Source: Tillus elongatus
Lineage: Eukaryota > Arthropoda > Insecta > Coleoptera > Cleridae
DNA: 64,000 nt
Direction of reading: 5' to 3'
NCBI GenBank assembly: GCA_964006375.1
Contig: OZ023265.1
Span: forward strand, 11,917,295 to 11,981,294
Below, in pieces: positions 41,273 through 54,297 of the stretch (the first letter of the stretch is position 1; every line of letters starts with the position of its first letter). The notes under the pieces were generated by a model, which worked only from the letters and a program-made list of their open reading frames with translations, searched no databases and had not been told where the DNA came from. The translations under genes and the position numbers were made by a program.

Positions 41273-41838
41273 ACTTTTATTATCTGGATTTAGTCTAAGA
41301 CTTTAATGAAAAACCTGTCTAATTTAAGTATATTGTAGTTGGCATCATCATTGTTGTTGAATATACAGACAACTAATTTTAATATTTTAATTGTAAAAGA
41401 ATGAAAACCAAGAAATTTTATTCAGTGGTATTTATTTAATGATTCTATAATACAAAATTGTCGTATAAAAATATTCACAATCTACCACTACTAAATACAA
41501 AAATACTTTCCTCTTATTTCAAAGATATATTACCAAGAAAACTGCTTCACTCCTATTTCTGCTGCTTATTACTACTGCTCAGCAACATTTTATCATCTCT
41601 GCAAACTGTTTTACATTTACGCCATCGCAGAAGATGCTTCACGGTGACCGCTCAAGAGAAATATTTAGAGAAGTACTGAAGACAATAAGCTTTAATTTTA
41701 GTTCAATATAAGGGATATTTTTATAAAATAGTTTTATGTTTTTGTCACTTCCACTTCTACCGAAAGTAACACATAACTTTGTTGTTTTGAATAAAACTAT
41801 TTATATTATTTCATTTCTGGAGAGCCTTTTTAATTATG
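41273..41838. other. Intergenic, no gene seen
   Basis: A 73-codon open frame at 41458-41679 has no recognisable domain. Confidence 0.4.
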
Positions 41839-41840
41839 TA

Positions 41841-42396
41841 CAGGGTGATTCTTTATAATGTCGCCCACTTTTAACTTTGTTATTTTAAGTGTCCCAAAAA
41901 AATTGAAAGTATGGTTATGTAGGTGCTAAAAAATACTTTTTTTCTACGTATAAAATTTTTTTGAAAAATGATCAGTATACAGGGAATACCAAAAAGTTCT
42001 TTTTTTTCAATGGATCACCCTATATAAAGAATTTATTTTTCGATTCCTCGTAAAATTCTAAGCATAATTTATATAACATACCGTATACTTAAAATGAATA
42101 GTTTTTGAAATATTCCCATTTGAAACGTTATCATCAAATATTTTATTAAACAACTGTTACAAATCACGAAGTCCTAGGATACCACGCTTTAAATTGAAAA
42201 CAAATAACTGACAGTGACATTCTGTCAATATTGTTGTAGTTGTATTGTTTAGTAAGTATAAATGCCGTAGTCAGACAGAGAAAGAAGAGTTATTTTAAGT
42301 TATTATATTAAAAATAATGTAAATTGTCATGCTGCCATTAGAAATATGATAGAAGATAATCCCGGGATGCATGTCCCAGCTCGAAAAACGTTCACA

Positions 42397-42484
<88 letters not shown>

Positions 42485-43745
42485 AAGTTTCAAGAGACGC
42501 CAAATTTACAAAGGAGAAAAAGACATGCTGTGAACGTGTATGATAATGCAGATTTGAATATTTTACTTGCTATAGAAGAGAATCCAAACAATTCCATAAG
42601 AAAATTTCAAAGACATTACGAGCAACACAAGAAAATATTCAGAGAACTTCATACAGTAAAGTCCAAAGAACGTTAAGAAAGTGGAATCTAAAGCCATATA
42701 AGATTAAACCCACTACAAAGCTTACCCAAATGCAAAAAAATGATCGGGTCGCATTTTGTCAACTGATTCTAGACAGAACAAACATAAATAACAATTTTTT
42801 GAAAACAGTTCTATGGAATGACGAGTCTACTTTTTCTACTAGTGGCCTGTTTAACCGAAAAAATAGCAGACAATGGACAAGAGAGAATCCACATTCTTAT
42901 AGGGAACTTAAGTTCCAAGGGCGACAATCTGTGAATTGTGGTATCCTGGGCGATCGAGTTATCGGTCCGTATTTTTTTGATACTGTTTTAAATGGGGGAC
43001 GATTTGCCTTTAAATATATTACAAAATATAATGTTTCAACAGGATGGAGCACCCCTCACAACATTAGTGGTGTGCTTAATTACCTAAATGAAAGGTTTCC
43101 TGAATGTATCGGAAGAAATGCGCCAATTAAATGGCTTGCAAACAGCCCCGATTTGACACCTATGGATGCGATTCTTTGGGGTTATATAAAAAACCGTGTA
43201 TACGACCACCAAATTGAAAACTTCGATCATCTTAAAGATTTGATACTAAATGAAATTATTAATTGAAATGAAAATAACCCAGCATTCATAACAGATTCAT
43301 TAGAGAAAATGTGAAGAACCCTTATACAATGTGTCGAAGAAAATAGAGGCCCGGTAGAGCATCTTTATATTTAATTAGAAACTGTTTTTGTTATATTATT
43401 TATTGTTAGATTTCTTGATTTGTAACAGTTGTTTTGGTTTAAAAAAAATTTGTGATGATAACGTTTCAAATGCGAATATTTCAAAAACCATTCATTTTAA
43501 GTATACGGTATGTTATATAAATTATGCCTTGAATTTTACGAGGAATCGAAAAATAAATTCATATATAGGGTGATCCGTTGAAAAAAAAGGAACTTTTTGG
43601 TTTTCCCTGTATACTGATCATTTCTCAAATTTTTTTATACGTAGAAAAAATTATTTTTTAGCACCTACATGACCATACTTTCAATTTTTTGGGACACTTA
43701 AAATAACAAAGTTAAAGGGAGGCGACAATATAAAGAATCACCCTG
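41841..43745 (+). mobile_element. Long-TIR mariner-like element 1 (1905 bp)
   Basis: The ends read CAGGGTGATTCTTTATA and the inverse AAAGAATCACCCTG. TA target duplications sit at 41839-41840 and 43746-43747. Inverted arms of about 330 bp (41841-42166 and 43416-43745) are highly similar along their whole length, much longer than the roughly 30 bp of ordinary mariners. The interior holds a decayed transposase and a (TA)n tract at 42399-42482. Confidence 0.9.
42264..43385 (+). pseudogene. Transposase of long-TIR element 1 (decayed)
   Basis: Encodes a DDE/D transposase of the IS630/Tc1/mariner superfamily that would cut and paste the element. The N-terminal DNA-binding part is interrupted by the TA tract (42399-42482). 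A frameshift near 42660 precedes VAFCQLILDR. The first catalytic Asp is in LWNDESTFSTSGLF. The second (QQDGAP) is shifted out of frame by a compensated frameshift at about 43042, next to a deletion of some 20 residues. The third is in SPDLTPMD, with 40 residues between the second and third Asp. Two stops (43263 and about 43311) break the C-terminus. Inactive. Confidence 0.86.
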
Positions 43746-43747
43746 TA

Positions 43748-44084
43748 CATTTGATGCTCCTATATTTCAGTATCTAAGAGAATAGCATTTTCTAAAAATG
43801 TTGACTAATGCAGGCAGTTATATCAATACGTAATTATATATTTACAGCTACACAAGGTATGCAAATGAGTCCTGGTATGTATATTTTATCCGTCTCGCTC
43901 CTGCCGTATTTAATTGAGAAGATGATTACGAGATTAGTACCAAAAAACCATCATAACATAGAAATTAATTTTCAAAATTTTGAAATAGCGCCCCCATTTG
44001 TTATTAGCTTGAAGGGTTCTTAATAAAAAACAAAGCTAACATGTATACATGCCCTGCACCTTGTAACGTTCAAAACGTTACATT
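43748..44084. other. Intergenic, no gene seen
   Basis: Short open frames only; no element ends recognised. Confidence 0.4.
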
Positions 44085-45173
44085 TATTAGTGAATTTTCT
44101 TTAAAAAAAATTCACTAATAAGGAGATCCCGACTTTAAAATTTTGAAAAAAAATTCTTGAAATAAGCGCTAGTTAGGACCCCTAGAACACATATCCAGGG
44201 TAAGTTTCGATTTTTATATGTTTTCCCGGAAAAATTTGCGTTTTCTTTAGAAAAAAATTCATATCTCCGGAAGTAACAAAGTAAGGGCAACTAAATTTGG
44301 TACATCGTTTTATATCGCTATAGGTACCAAAATTTAGCGCTATGGGTCAAAAGACAAAAAGTTAGGGGCATTTAAAGAAAACTAAATTGGGGTTTTCCTC
44401 AAAACGTCAAAGTGTCAATTTAAAACGTCAAAATTGGCAACAGTTAGGCAAAGAACTTGAACGGGCTATGGAAAGAAAATGTCTCAAGAAGAACGTTTTA
44501 CAAACCTTGAAGTATTAGTTTCAACCGTCATTGTCCTTCATTTTAAATAGACCCTTTCTCTGATGCTTTGGCAGTAGCCTTAGCTATAGAGTTTATTGTT
44601 TAATGGTATATAATTTTTATCGAATTTTCGTAAAAAATCAATAAAGCTCAATATATCCGTTAATATACGAAATATGAAAAACAAATTGTATACATTAATT
44701 ATAGGGTGTCTTGAGCTACATCCTAAAAAAATATTTCTACAATCACAGGGTGGCCCATAAGTCGTTGGTGATACAAATAATTTTTTTTAGTCGAACACGC
44801 CTTCTGTTATTGCATTTTTCATTTTCCATCGAAATATAATGCATGTTTGTAAGTATAGAAATTCTGGACGCAGCAAGTGCGTTATGGTAGCGAATTTTGA
44901 TTAAATGCTTCATATTTGAAAAGCTCAATTTGCTATTAACCTATAAGGTTGACTAAGAAACGGTTTTTTCGGTTACACTTTACTTTACTTTTGGACATTT
45001 TTATACGTTTTCAAACAATAAAGGTATTTTGATGAAACATGGCACATTGTTTTTGCTATATATGTTATACTGGTAATCAAATTTGATGCCTGCTTTTTGA
45101 AAAAAAAAACACATATTTGCTATTAAAAACATTTTAATGAAAATTCACTACCATAACGCACTTGATGCGTCCC
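44085..45173 (-). mobile_element. TA-core element without TA tract
   Basis: Starts with an intact terminal hairpin (44085-44119) and has the post-core motif at about 44190. At the core it jumps directly from TTTTTATATG to CCCGGAAAA. It then runs through the body to the GACGCAG module (44864-45173). Core and pre-core motif are deleted. Confidence 0.82.
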
Positions 45174-45690
45174 GAATTTTTTTATTTACTGCTTATGTTC
45201 ATTTTATATTCAATAATACACCCCTTTTGAGAATTATGACTTAGAACTCTCCATCTCTGTCTAATCATATAAAGTTCCAAGCTCTATGACTCTTGGTCGA
45301 CCTGCAGCCTGCAGAGGCAACTAAGTATTGGCAGCTTGTTGTCTCATCACAACCTATAAATTGAAATTCCATCCGTCCACTTATTCCTTTCCTAATTAAA
45401 GTTGTTTAAGCAATTAATCATGGTACACTAAAGAGCTTCAAAATCTTACTCATGGGTGAGTACGTTTAATATAAGTTATTTTCACCTCATTAAATTTTAT
45501 TTTTGTAATAACTGTATGGCTAAACATGAATCTAGTTCTTCTGCATGTAACGTGTCTTTAATTAGATATCAAATAATATTTTAGGCTTTATGCATAAATC
45601 ATTTAATTGGTTAGTTTTTGTAAAGACACTGTCACATTGCGAGATATTTGAATTCGTCTAAGAACAATACCAATCCACGTGTTTGCATCA
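45174..45690. other. Intergenic, no gene seen
   Basis: No supportable coding region. Confidence 0.4.
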
Positions 45691-46545
45691 GGTCTGAGGA
45701 AGGCAGTAAGAACTGAGCTTCTAAACAATGATGTGATGAACTCTGAGGAAGGCAATAAGAAGTTAGCTTTTAAACAATGATGTAATGAACTCTGAGGAAG
45801 GTGGTAAGAACTTAGCTTCTATACAATGATGTAATGAACTCTGAGGAAGGTAGTAAGAACTTAGCTTCTAAACAATGAAGTAATGACCTCTGAGGAAAGC
45901 AGTAAGAACTTAGCTTCTAAACACTGATGTAATGAACTCTGAGGAAGGCAATGAACACTCAAAGCTGCACCTGCAATAACGGTAGTAGAAGCACGCTCTC
46001 TAATGAGGAAGGCAGTAGGAACTTAGCTTCTATACAATGATGTAATGAACTCTGAGGAAGGCAGTAAGAACTTAGCTTCTAAACAATGATGTGATGAACT
46101 CTGAAGAAGGCAATGAACACTCAAAGCTGCACCTGCAATAACGGTAGTAGAAGCACGCTCTCTAATGAGGAAGGCAGTAGGAACTTAGCTTCTATACAAT
46201 GATGTAATGAACTCTGAGGAAGGCAGTAAGAACTTAGCTTCTAAACAATGATGTGATGAACTCTGAAGAAGGCAATGAACACTCAAAGCTGCACCTGCAA
46301 TAACGGTAGTAGAAGTACGCACTCTAATGAGGAAGGCAGTATGAACTTAGCTTCTATACAATGATGTAATGAACTCTGAGGAAGGTAGTAAGAACTTAGC
46401 TTCTAAACAATGATGTGATGAACTCTTAGGAAGGCAGTAAGGAGTCAACTTCAAAACAATGATGTAATGAACTCTGAGGAAGGACATGAACACTCAAAGC
46501 TGCACCTGCAATAACGGTAGCAGAAGCACGCACTCTAATGCCCAC
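45691..46545. repeat. Minisatellite with higher-order structure
   Basis: The basic unit of 48-49 bp (CTCTGAGGAAGGCAGTAAGA...) repeats from 45739 at near-constant spacing. From about 45947 a larger 162-bp period appears (units at 45947, 46109 and 46271, then 46481 after an extra 48 bp). Each period contains a module with GCACCTGCAATAACGGTAG plus two basic units. No ORF runs through it. Confidence 0.92.
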
Positions 46546-46909
46546 CGTTACAACTGAATTATCCATGAAGAGGGCAAGACACAGATTCCAGCTGAACAAG
46601 GATGTATACAGTGCACAATGAAACCAGGAGATAGCAGCATATACATCGAAATCCAAGCTAAGTCACAAAAGTGCGAAAACTAACCTTTGCTTTATTTTTT
46701 TACATAATGTTTCATCTTTGTATAACTTTCCCTTCATAAAATGCTTCACTTTATCGCAACTCTGTTTTAAAATTAATCTAAATTCATTTTAACTTTGGAT
46801 TGTGTAAATCTTCAACATTCATTTATAGTTAACTTTTTTTGCACATGCAGAAGGACAGCTTAATGCAAAATTTGTTTCCTTTAATTGAAATCTAATTAAT
46901 ATTTTATTT
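46546..46909. other. Intergenic, no gene seen
   Basis: AT-rich gap between the minisatellite and the hAT element. No features recognised. Confidence 0.4.
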
Positions 46910-49474
46910 AGTGGCGTGCGGTCCATGGAAGCAAGGGAAGCATTGCTTCCCTTAAACGACTACATACCTAAACCGCATTATTTAAAATCCCTTTTGTATT
47001 TTAAATATTAAATTTCAAAATCTGAAACTAATTTAATTATTAATTTTTTTATTTCGCAAGCTCACACACATAATTTTATAACTTTATAACTTTATAAAAG
47101 AAACCTCGGCTCGGCGCGATGTACGCGTGTTTTCGCGTTCAAAGCGAATGTGCCTGATTATTTCGTAGATATAAGCAGTCGAGTAAGTTAAATACATTGG
47201 CATTTTATGATTATTAATATGGCTGCAAGTAGATCAGCTTTTAACAGCGGTGACGGTGACGGTGGGGATTTACAAACTTTACAAACAAGTGGTAATAATA
47301 ACTGTGATTTTATTGTATGTTTTTTGATAACTAAAGGATTTTCAGCTTTACTGTTTGCTGAAAAACTTGCTATTATTAATATAGGTAGGCCGAAACCTAA
47401 TATAAAAAACTTAAATACAAGAATTAAAACATGTACCTATTCGACATTTGAACGCGGAAAAAACTCATAAACAATATGAATGGTTAACGGGTTGTGAAAA
47501 CAGGAATAAACTGTTTTGTTGGTCTTGTAGTCTATTTGTGACTGAAAAGGGGGTGTGGAATAAAAGTGGGTTTTCCGACTTGAATAATCTACATAAACTA
47601 GTACAAAGACATGTTATGTTTAAAGCGCATTTACAGACCATTTTAAAAGTAAGTGTCTTTGGAAAAACGCGAATTAAATACGCCGTTAACAAGCAGATAG
47701 AAATTCATCGCCAACACAATGAACTGGTTGATAAAAACAGAAACATATTAAAAAGACTTATTGATGCTGTGTGTTTTCTTGGTCGCAGCATGAATTGGGC
47801 TTCAGGGATCATGACGAAACAACTACATCTGCAAATAGAGGAAACTTTCAAGACATAGTTTCTTTAATAGCCAAATACGACATTTGTTTAAAAATCACTT
47901 GGAACAGTCTAACGTTTTTCGCGGAACATAAAATCGCATTCAGAATTACTTAATTTCGGCTGCTCCCACTATTATTTTGAACAGAATTAAATCTGAAATT
48001 AAACAGATTCGTTTCATTGCAATTGTTCTAGATGAAACAATCGATGTAACTAATTTAAGTCAACTATCTGTAGTAATACGCTACGTAAAAATGGATGGGA
48101 GTGTACAAGAAAGATTTTTAGGCTTTAAAAATGCGACAGAAGATAGTACCGCAAACGCTCTATATAAAATTGTGCTTAATATTATGAAAGATGTTGAGGA
48201 GGCTGATAATAAATTAAATGCCCAAAGCTATGATGGGGCTGCTGTTATGGCCGGACATTTAGGAGGTGTTCAAGCTAAAGTGCGGGAAACGTTCTCCATT
48301 GCTCTATTTGTACTCTGTTGTGTTCATAAATTAAATTTAATTTTATCCCAATCTATAAATCATATTAAAGAATGTAGAGTGTTAAATGGCTGCCTTTTTC
48401 CAAATCTACGAAGCGCACACAAGCCATAGACTCAATTGTTAAAAAACGTTTACCCAAAGTAGCTGCAACCCGATGGAACTACAACGGCAGGGTTGTGTTA
48501 ACTATATTTGAACACCGTGAATCGTTAATTGAACTTTTTGAAAACATAATGGAAAATAGCAAAAATTGGGACGCAGAAACAATAAATAGTTCTAGAGGAT
48601 TTTTGGATGGTTTGAAAGGAGACTTTAATTTTAATTTTTTACTTAATATATTTTCGGAAATATTTCCATTTTCAGATAATGTATTTAACATATTGCAATG
48701 TAAAATAAATGACATTGGTTTTTGCATGAAACAAATTAGTGAATTTAAATCCATTATAATTCAAAAAAGGAATGAATTTGATAAGTTCTGGGAAAAAACA
48801 ATTGAATTAGGAGAAGTGGAGCCACGAAGAAGGCGTCTGCGCACTGATAATGTCGCAGACCTGCAAACTTCATACCGCCGCCTTTTCTACGAAATTATAG
48901 ATCAAATTCAGCAGCAAATTAACTGCAGATTTGATCATCTTAGTGACCTGAAATTTATTGAATTGTGTAATTTTGGAGGATTTAAAGGGATACTTTTCCC
49001 AGAAGATTCATTGAAATCATTCTTTCACCACCATGGACATTATTTTGACAAAGCCTTATTACGATCAGAACTTACAGTCATTTATGAACCCGATGTTATT
49101 GACACAAAAACTAACGCGAGTGAACTTTTAACTTTCTTAAAACAATCAAAATTGGAAAATGCATATTCTGAAGTGTTCAAATTATGTGAATTAGCATTAA
49201 CAAGTTCTGCTAATAGTGCGTCTGTAGAACGAAATTTCTCTACACTGAAACGTATCAAGAGTTTTGTTAGAAATTTAACAGGACAGGAAAGACTTTCCCA
49301 AATTTCAATTTTGTCAGTTGAAAATAAACTCGTCCAGGAAATGTCCCAGAATCCACAGTTACATGAGGACATTATTAACGAATTTGCCAAAAACGACAAA
49401 ATAATTGAGTTACACTATAAATAGGTAAGTTTCTGAGAATTGCTTCCCTTATTTCAAATGTCACCGCACGCCTC
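46910..49474 (+). mobile_element. hAT element with ZMYM1-like transposase (about 2.56 kb)
   Basis: Terminal inverted repeats AGTGGCGTGCGGT (left) and ACCGCACGCCTC (right), followed inward by a shared CTTCCCTT motif. The outside flanks TTTTATTT and TTTTATTG are a plausible 8-bp target duplication with one mismatch. The interior carries a transposase of the type annotated as zinc finger MYM-type protein 1 in animal genomes. Confidence 0.82.
47207..49424 (+). pseudogene. hAT transposase, ZMYM1-like (four frameshifts, one stop)
   Basis: Domain order fits DUF4371-type hAT transposases. It has an N-terminal zinc-finger-like segment (EWLTGCENRNKLFCWSCSLF), the RNase H-like catalytic part (FIAIVLDETIDVTNLSQLS, AQSYDGAAVMAGHLGGVQ, CCVHKLNLILSQ), and a C-terminal dimerisation region with NSASVERNFSTLKRIKS. 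Frame breaks lie near 47430, 47790, 47903 and 48394, and an in-frame TAA is near 47938. The last frame (48495-49424) is open for 309 codons. The start is uncertain. The protein cannot be made intact, though the element ends could still be mobilised in trans. Confidence 0.84.
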
Positions 49475-49708
49475 TTTTATTGCATACAATTTATTTATAT
49501 TGATTTTAAAATCATACTCATTTCGTAATTACAAATTTAATTGTCCTGTCTTAAGCTTTTACATTTTAAAATAAATCTACCTGAACTGACATGTTTTTTC
49601 CTTAAACCACTATTTAATTTTTAAAGTTCATTAAACAATTAAAGTTCATTATACTAGCCAACAATAATTAAATAATTTTCGTTATAACCTAACGCAGCTA
49701 TTTCTAAG

Positions 49709-49975
49709 GTCAGCGCCGGCTTTAGGGTGGGGCGACCCGGGCGGTGGTCCAGTGCGCCGGGGCTCAGGGGCGCCGCGCGCTAACGCATGTGTCAACGAAC
49801 CCTCACAAGAGTTGCGTAACTATTAAATTTAAAATTATATTAAATTTAAAATAAATGTGCTACCCAATTAACTTCTTTTATTATTTTAATATATAATTAT
49901 ACATAAGTATTATATCATTATCATATAATAAAGGGTGCCAAATGATTGGCTCGCCCGGGGCGCCTGGGTGGTTAA
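49709..49975. mobile_element. Possible GC-ended hAT-like MITE
   Basis: A strongly GC-rich left end (CAGCGCCGGCTTTAGGGTGG...) and GC-rich right end (CTCGCCCGGGGCGCC) enclose an AT-rich middle. The two ends are only partly complementary (GGCGACCCGGGCGG versus GGCGCCCCGGGCGA). No clear target duplication. Confidence 0.35.
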
Positions 49976-50214
49976 GGTCTCCACTGTCTAATGTATGTCC
50001 AAAATTAGACTACAACATGTGCATTATTTATTGCTTAGATTCAGGTGGCTTTGACTTCTTCACCATCAAAATGTTTCACTAATTTGACACTTCACTAATA
50101 AATGATAAAGCACTATTGTAGTTCAGAAGTATATCTCAGTTGCTGTAGTAAATACGTTCAAGTGTTTTATCATGGAAGACTATGCAAATGACGTAACTTA
50201 AATATTTCTTGAGT

Positions 50215-51203
50215 TTAATTAGTTTTTCTTCCAACGTAGTTTTCTTTAGTAATATTTGACAAATTTTTGGATGTAATATTTCCTGTAATTTGAAGTATTT
50301 TTCGGAGATATCCATTTTTCTTTTGAAGAAGCTTTTCAGGATGATCAAATTCTACGACTTGCCCAGCGTGCATAACGAGAATTTTATCTGATTGCATAAC
50401 TGTATGAAGCCTATGTGCTATGGTAATCACTGTACAATTGTCAAACACAGTCTTTATGGTGTGTTGTATCAAACTATCAGTCTCCATGTCAACATTTGAC
50501 GTCGCTTCATCTAAAATTAGTATCTTGTTCTTTCTTAATATAGCTCTGGCAATACAGATTAACTGCTTTCTTCCGTTACTTAAAATCCTACTGCCATTAG
50601 ATATCTTTGTATCGAATTTTGCATCCAAACCCTCCACGAAATTTTTCATTCTGACCAATTCTAAAGCTCTCCAGATATCAGCATCAGTGTATTTGTTAAA
50701 TGGGTCTAAATTTGTTCTCAAGGTTCCAGAAAAAATGACTGGATTCTGAGGGATAATTGAAATGCTTTTTCTCAAAGTCTCAAGTTTTAAATTCGAAATG
50801 TCCACACCGTCTATAAGCATTGTGCCTTCAGTTAATGCTAGTCTAAATAAGGCGATAATAAGGGACGATTTTCCAGTTCCAGTTCTGCCAACAATTCCAA
50901 TTTTTTCATTTGGGCTTATAGTGAAAGATACGTCTCTTAAAATTGGGTCAATGCTTTTATCGTACCACAAGAATACGCGCCTATATTCCAGTTTGCCATG
51001 AACTGGCCAGTCCTGAGATGCCTGGTAATACGCTAGAGTAATATCATGGTGGATTTCATGGTCAATATCACTATACTCTAAGATTCTCTCGAGAGATATA
51101 ACTGATGTTTCAATTTGTGTTAGCTTTAGGAACAGTTGACGAATTACTTTAAGCAAATCTAATCCTTCTGTTATTGCCAAGCCCACATAAGCAGTTGATA
51201 ACC
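50215..51203 (-). CDS. ABCC (MRP4-like) transporter, last exon with nucleotide-binding domain 2
   Basis: Encodes 328 C-terminal residues of an ABC exporter half. The end of the second transmembrane domain (TAYVGLAITEGLDLLK, SVISLERILEYSD) leads into NBD2. Exon residues: Walker A GRTGTGKSS at 106-114, Q-loop in IIPQNPVIFSGTLRTNLDP at about 152, signature LSNGR at 207-211 (usual LSxGQ), Walker B KILILDEATS at about 226-235, and H-loop in TIAHRL at 263. Acceptor TTATTTTTTAG precedes the exon, which begins with the last two bases of a Gly codon. The stop is TAA-type after GRKTN. ABCC4 relatives export organic anions and conjugates at the plasma membrane; the substrate here is unknown. A candidate AATAAA lies near 50032 on this strand. 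Confidence 0.9.
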
Positions 51204-51395
51204 CTAAAAAATAACAACATTTTTTATAGTGTAACATTTGGAATTTAAAATAAACACTAATATAGCACAAAAAGTTTAGACAGTCCTGCAAATTCACTAA
51301 TATTTTAGTAGGCTTAGACCTTAGACCACAGCATCCTATGTTTTTGAAATTTGTATTAATATGTTATTCTGTGGGTGGTCAAAAAAAAAAAAATT

Positions 51396-52262
<867 letters not shown>

Positions 52263-52263
52263 T

Positions 52264-52510
52264 AAATCACACCCATAACTCAAAAAAGAATAGGCCGATT
52301 TTGATCAAATTTGGTGGTTACCTTCGTTTTGTAAATGACTTAAATAAGTTCGTTATCCAGGAAAATCGGACAAGGGTTTCCGGGAATGTTTTGGGTTTTC
52401 TTTCGAAAAAAATCATATCTCCGAAAATTACAAAGCTATGATAACCAAAAGTGGTATGCTGGTTTCTGTCATAGAGAGTATCCGTTGTGCCAAAATTTAG
52501 ATCTCTACGT
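52264..52510 (-). mobile_element. TA-core element, pre-core half
   Basis: Resumes with ATCACACCCATAACTCAAAA and runs through part of the body until LINE copy F begins. It is the continuation of 51396-51601. Confidence 0.75.
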
Positions 52511-53645
52511 CTCGCTCGCTCTAGTCATATACAAAGCATTCGACCAGGTCTGCCACGCAGCGCTGCTTAATAAACTTCCGGCCTATGGCCTACCACCAAA
52601 ACTCTGTACCTGGACAGCAAATTTCCTCTCCAACCGAAGCATTTCTTGTCGTGAATGGCTATTCCTCTAAACTGTATCCAATTAATGCAGGAGTCCCTCA
52701 AGGTTCAGCTTTAGCCCCTATACTTTGTTTCTACTCCACATCAATGGCCCCCTCTCTAGCACATCCAACCCAGTTCATAGTTACGCGGATGATAGCACCC
52801 TCCACTCAAATATACAATATTCTAAGCCTGTCTCTTTAGCCCAATTAGATGAGGATCTCAGATTCATGGAGGGTTCTGTCTTGTACAATTCAACTCCACC
52901 AAATCTCAGTCTTGCTTTCTATGTCATAAAAGATACACCAGCCCTAGACCCATCACAACGAACAACCAAAATATTCAAAGTAATGAGTCCTTTGCACCTG
53001 TTGGCATTTCTGTGGATCGAAATTTCAATTGGCACCAACATGTCAGATCAATTGCAGAAGCCGCTGCTAATAAATTAGGTTTCCTCTTCCGGGCTCGCAA
53101 ATAACATTTCACCAGCTAATTTCTATACTTTATATACTTCACAAATAAGGCCAAACCTCGAATACTGCTCCCACATCTGGGGTGCCGCTGCCGCTCCTAC
53201 ACTCGCTATCCTGGACTTCATTCAGACGAGAGAGCTATACGTCTCATCGGTGACCCTACCCTTACTCAAAGGCTGCCATACCTTGCCCACCGACGTGCCG
53301 TTGGTGACCTCTCTCTCTCTCTCTTTTATAGATATCTGCACGGGCACTGCTCAGAAAAGCTTTCTTCCATAGTTCCTCCACCTGTTGCCCCCAACAGATA
53401 TACTAGGGGAACAGAGCGAATGCACCCTTTTACTGTCCAGGTCACCAGACATAGAACATCTTGTTATGCCCTCTTTTTTGTCACGAGGACTTCCAAGTTG
53501 TGGAATTCCTTGACGGCACATGTTTTTCCTTCTCCTCCGAACCTCCAAACCTTCAAGTCCAGAATTAACAAGTTGCCTCTTTTCTCCTTGTCGACACCGA
53601 CGGTACGATAGTATTTAGACTGTGCGCCCTCCTGATGTTTTGTTG
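52511..53645 (+). mobile_element. LINE-1 family copy F (broken) in the ABCC intron
   Basis: Starts at KAFDQVCHAALLNK. Frameshifts fall near 52645, 52720, 52890, 53070 and 53240. A deletion removes the LQKILDWGSRN segment, and a CT expansion sits near 53310. The 3' end matches the family (GGTACGATAGTATTTAG then a TTTTGTTG end). It is antisense to the ABCC gene. Confidence 0.87.
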
Positions 53646-53689
53646 AAAAAAAGTTAAAAGGCAAAGAAATTACAAGCCTCTTATTAAAA

Positions 53690-54275
53690 AAAGTTGAAAC
53701 ATCAAAATCGATAATTCTGGTAGTCATACATTAGTACGCATTAGCGCTTTGTGAGTTAAAAATACGGCTCTAAATGACTAACAAGCTCCTAGATCTCTGT
53801 CTCAACCGTCATTTTCGTTCATTTCGTTAAAATATTAGAACAAAATCAATTTTAAACAAAAATTATGTGGTGTAAATAATCAAAGTTAGAAAAGTAATAT
53901 AATAGAGCATATATCTGTTAGAAGATACATCTGACATGTTGAGGATGACCAACAGGTAAAGGCAGCAGTGTTGATTTAATAATGAACTCCTATAACACGC
54001 GTTCTAATCTCAGTTGAAGCCTTAATTTTTTTAATTTTTTATTTTTTTAGTCTTATTTCATTTTACCGTTATCTGATTAGATTGTGTAATTCCGACGAAT
54101 TTTTTAGCAAGTTTTTGTCTGGCAAATTCAATTAGGACTAAATGAAAACTTTTAAGACTTAATTCAGTTTGAATAGCACATCTGGTTGTTTGTTATTGCC
54201 GTAACTTAGTTAAACCGTTCTATACTTAATACAGTCGTATATTTTTCCCATAGCTTCACAAGTGCTTCCTCTTTT
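53690..54275 (+). repeat. Dispersed repeat with tRNA-like segment, copy 2
   Basis: Same order as 39020-39575: GAGCTCCTAGAT near the start... tRNA-like segment 53938-54023 (GCGTTCTAATCTCAG in B-box position), then ACTTAGTTAAACCGTTC. More diverged than copy 1 in the tRNA-like part. Confidence 0.55.
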
Positions 54276-54297
54276 CTACAACCGATTTCAATTTTTA

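Noticed and set aside
45691..46545. Possible CRISPR array
   Set aside because: Units are adjacent without unique spacers, the sequence is clearly eukaryotic, and there are no cas genes. It is a minisatellite.
47465..47692. 75-aa frame on the - strand
   Set aside because: Shadow of the hAT transposase.
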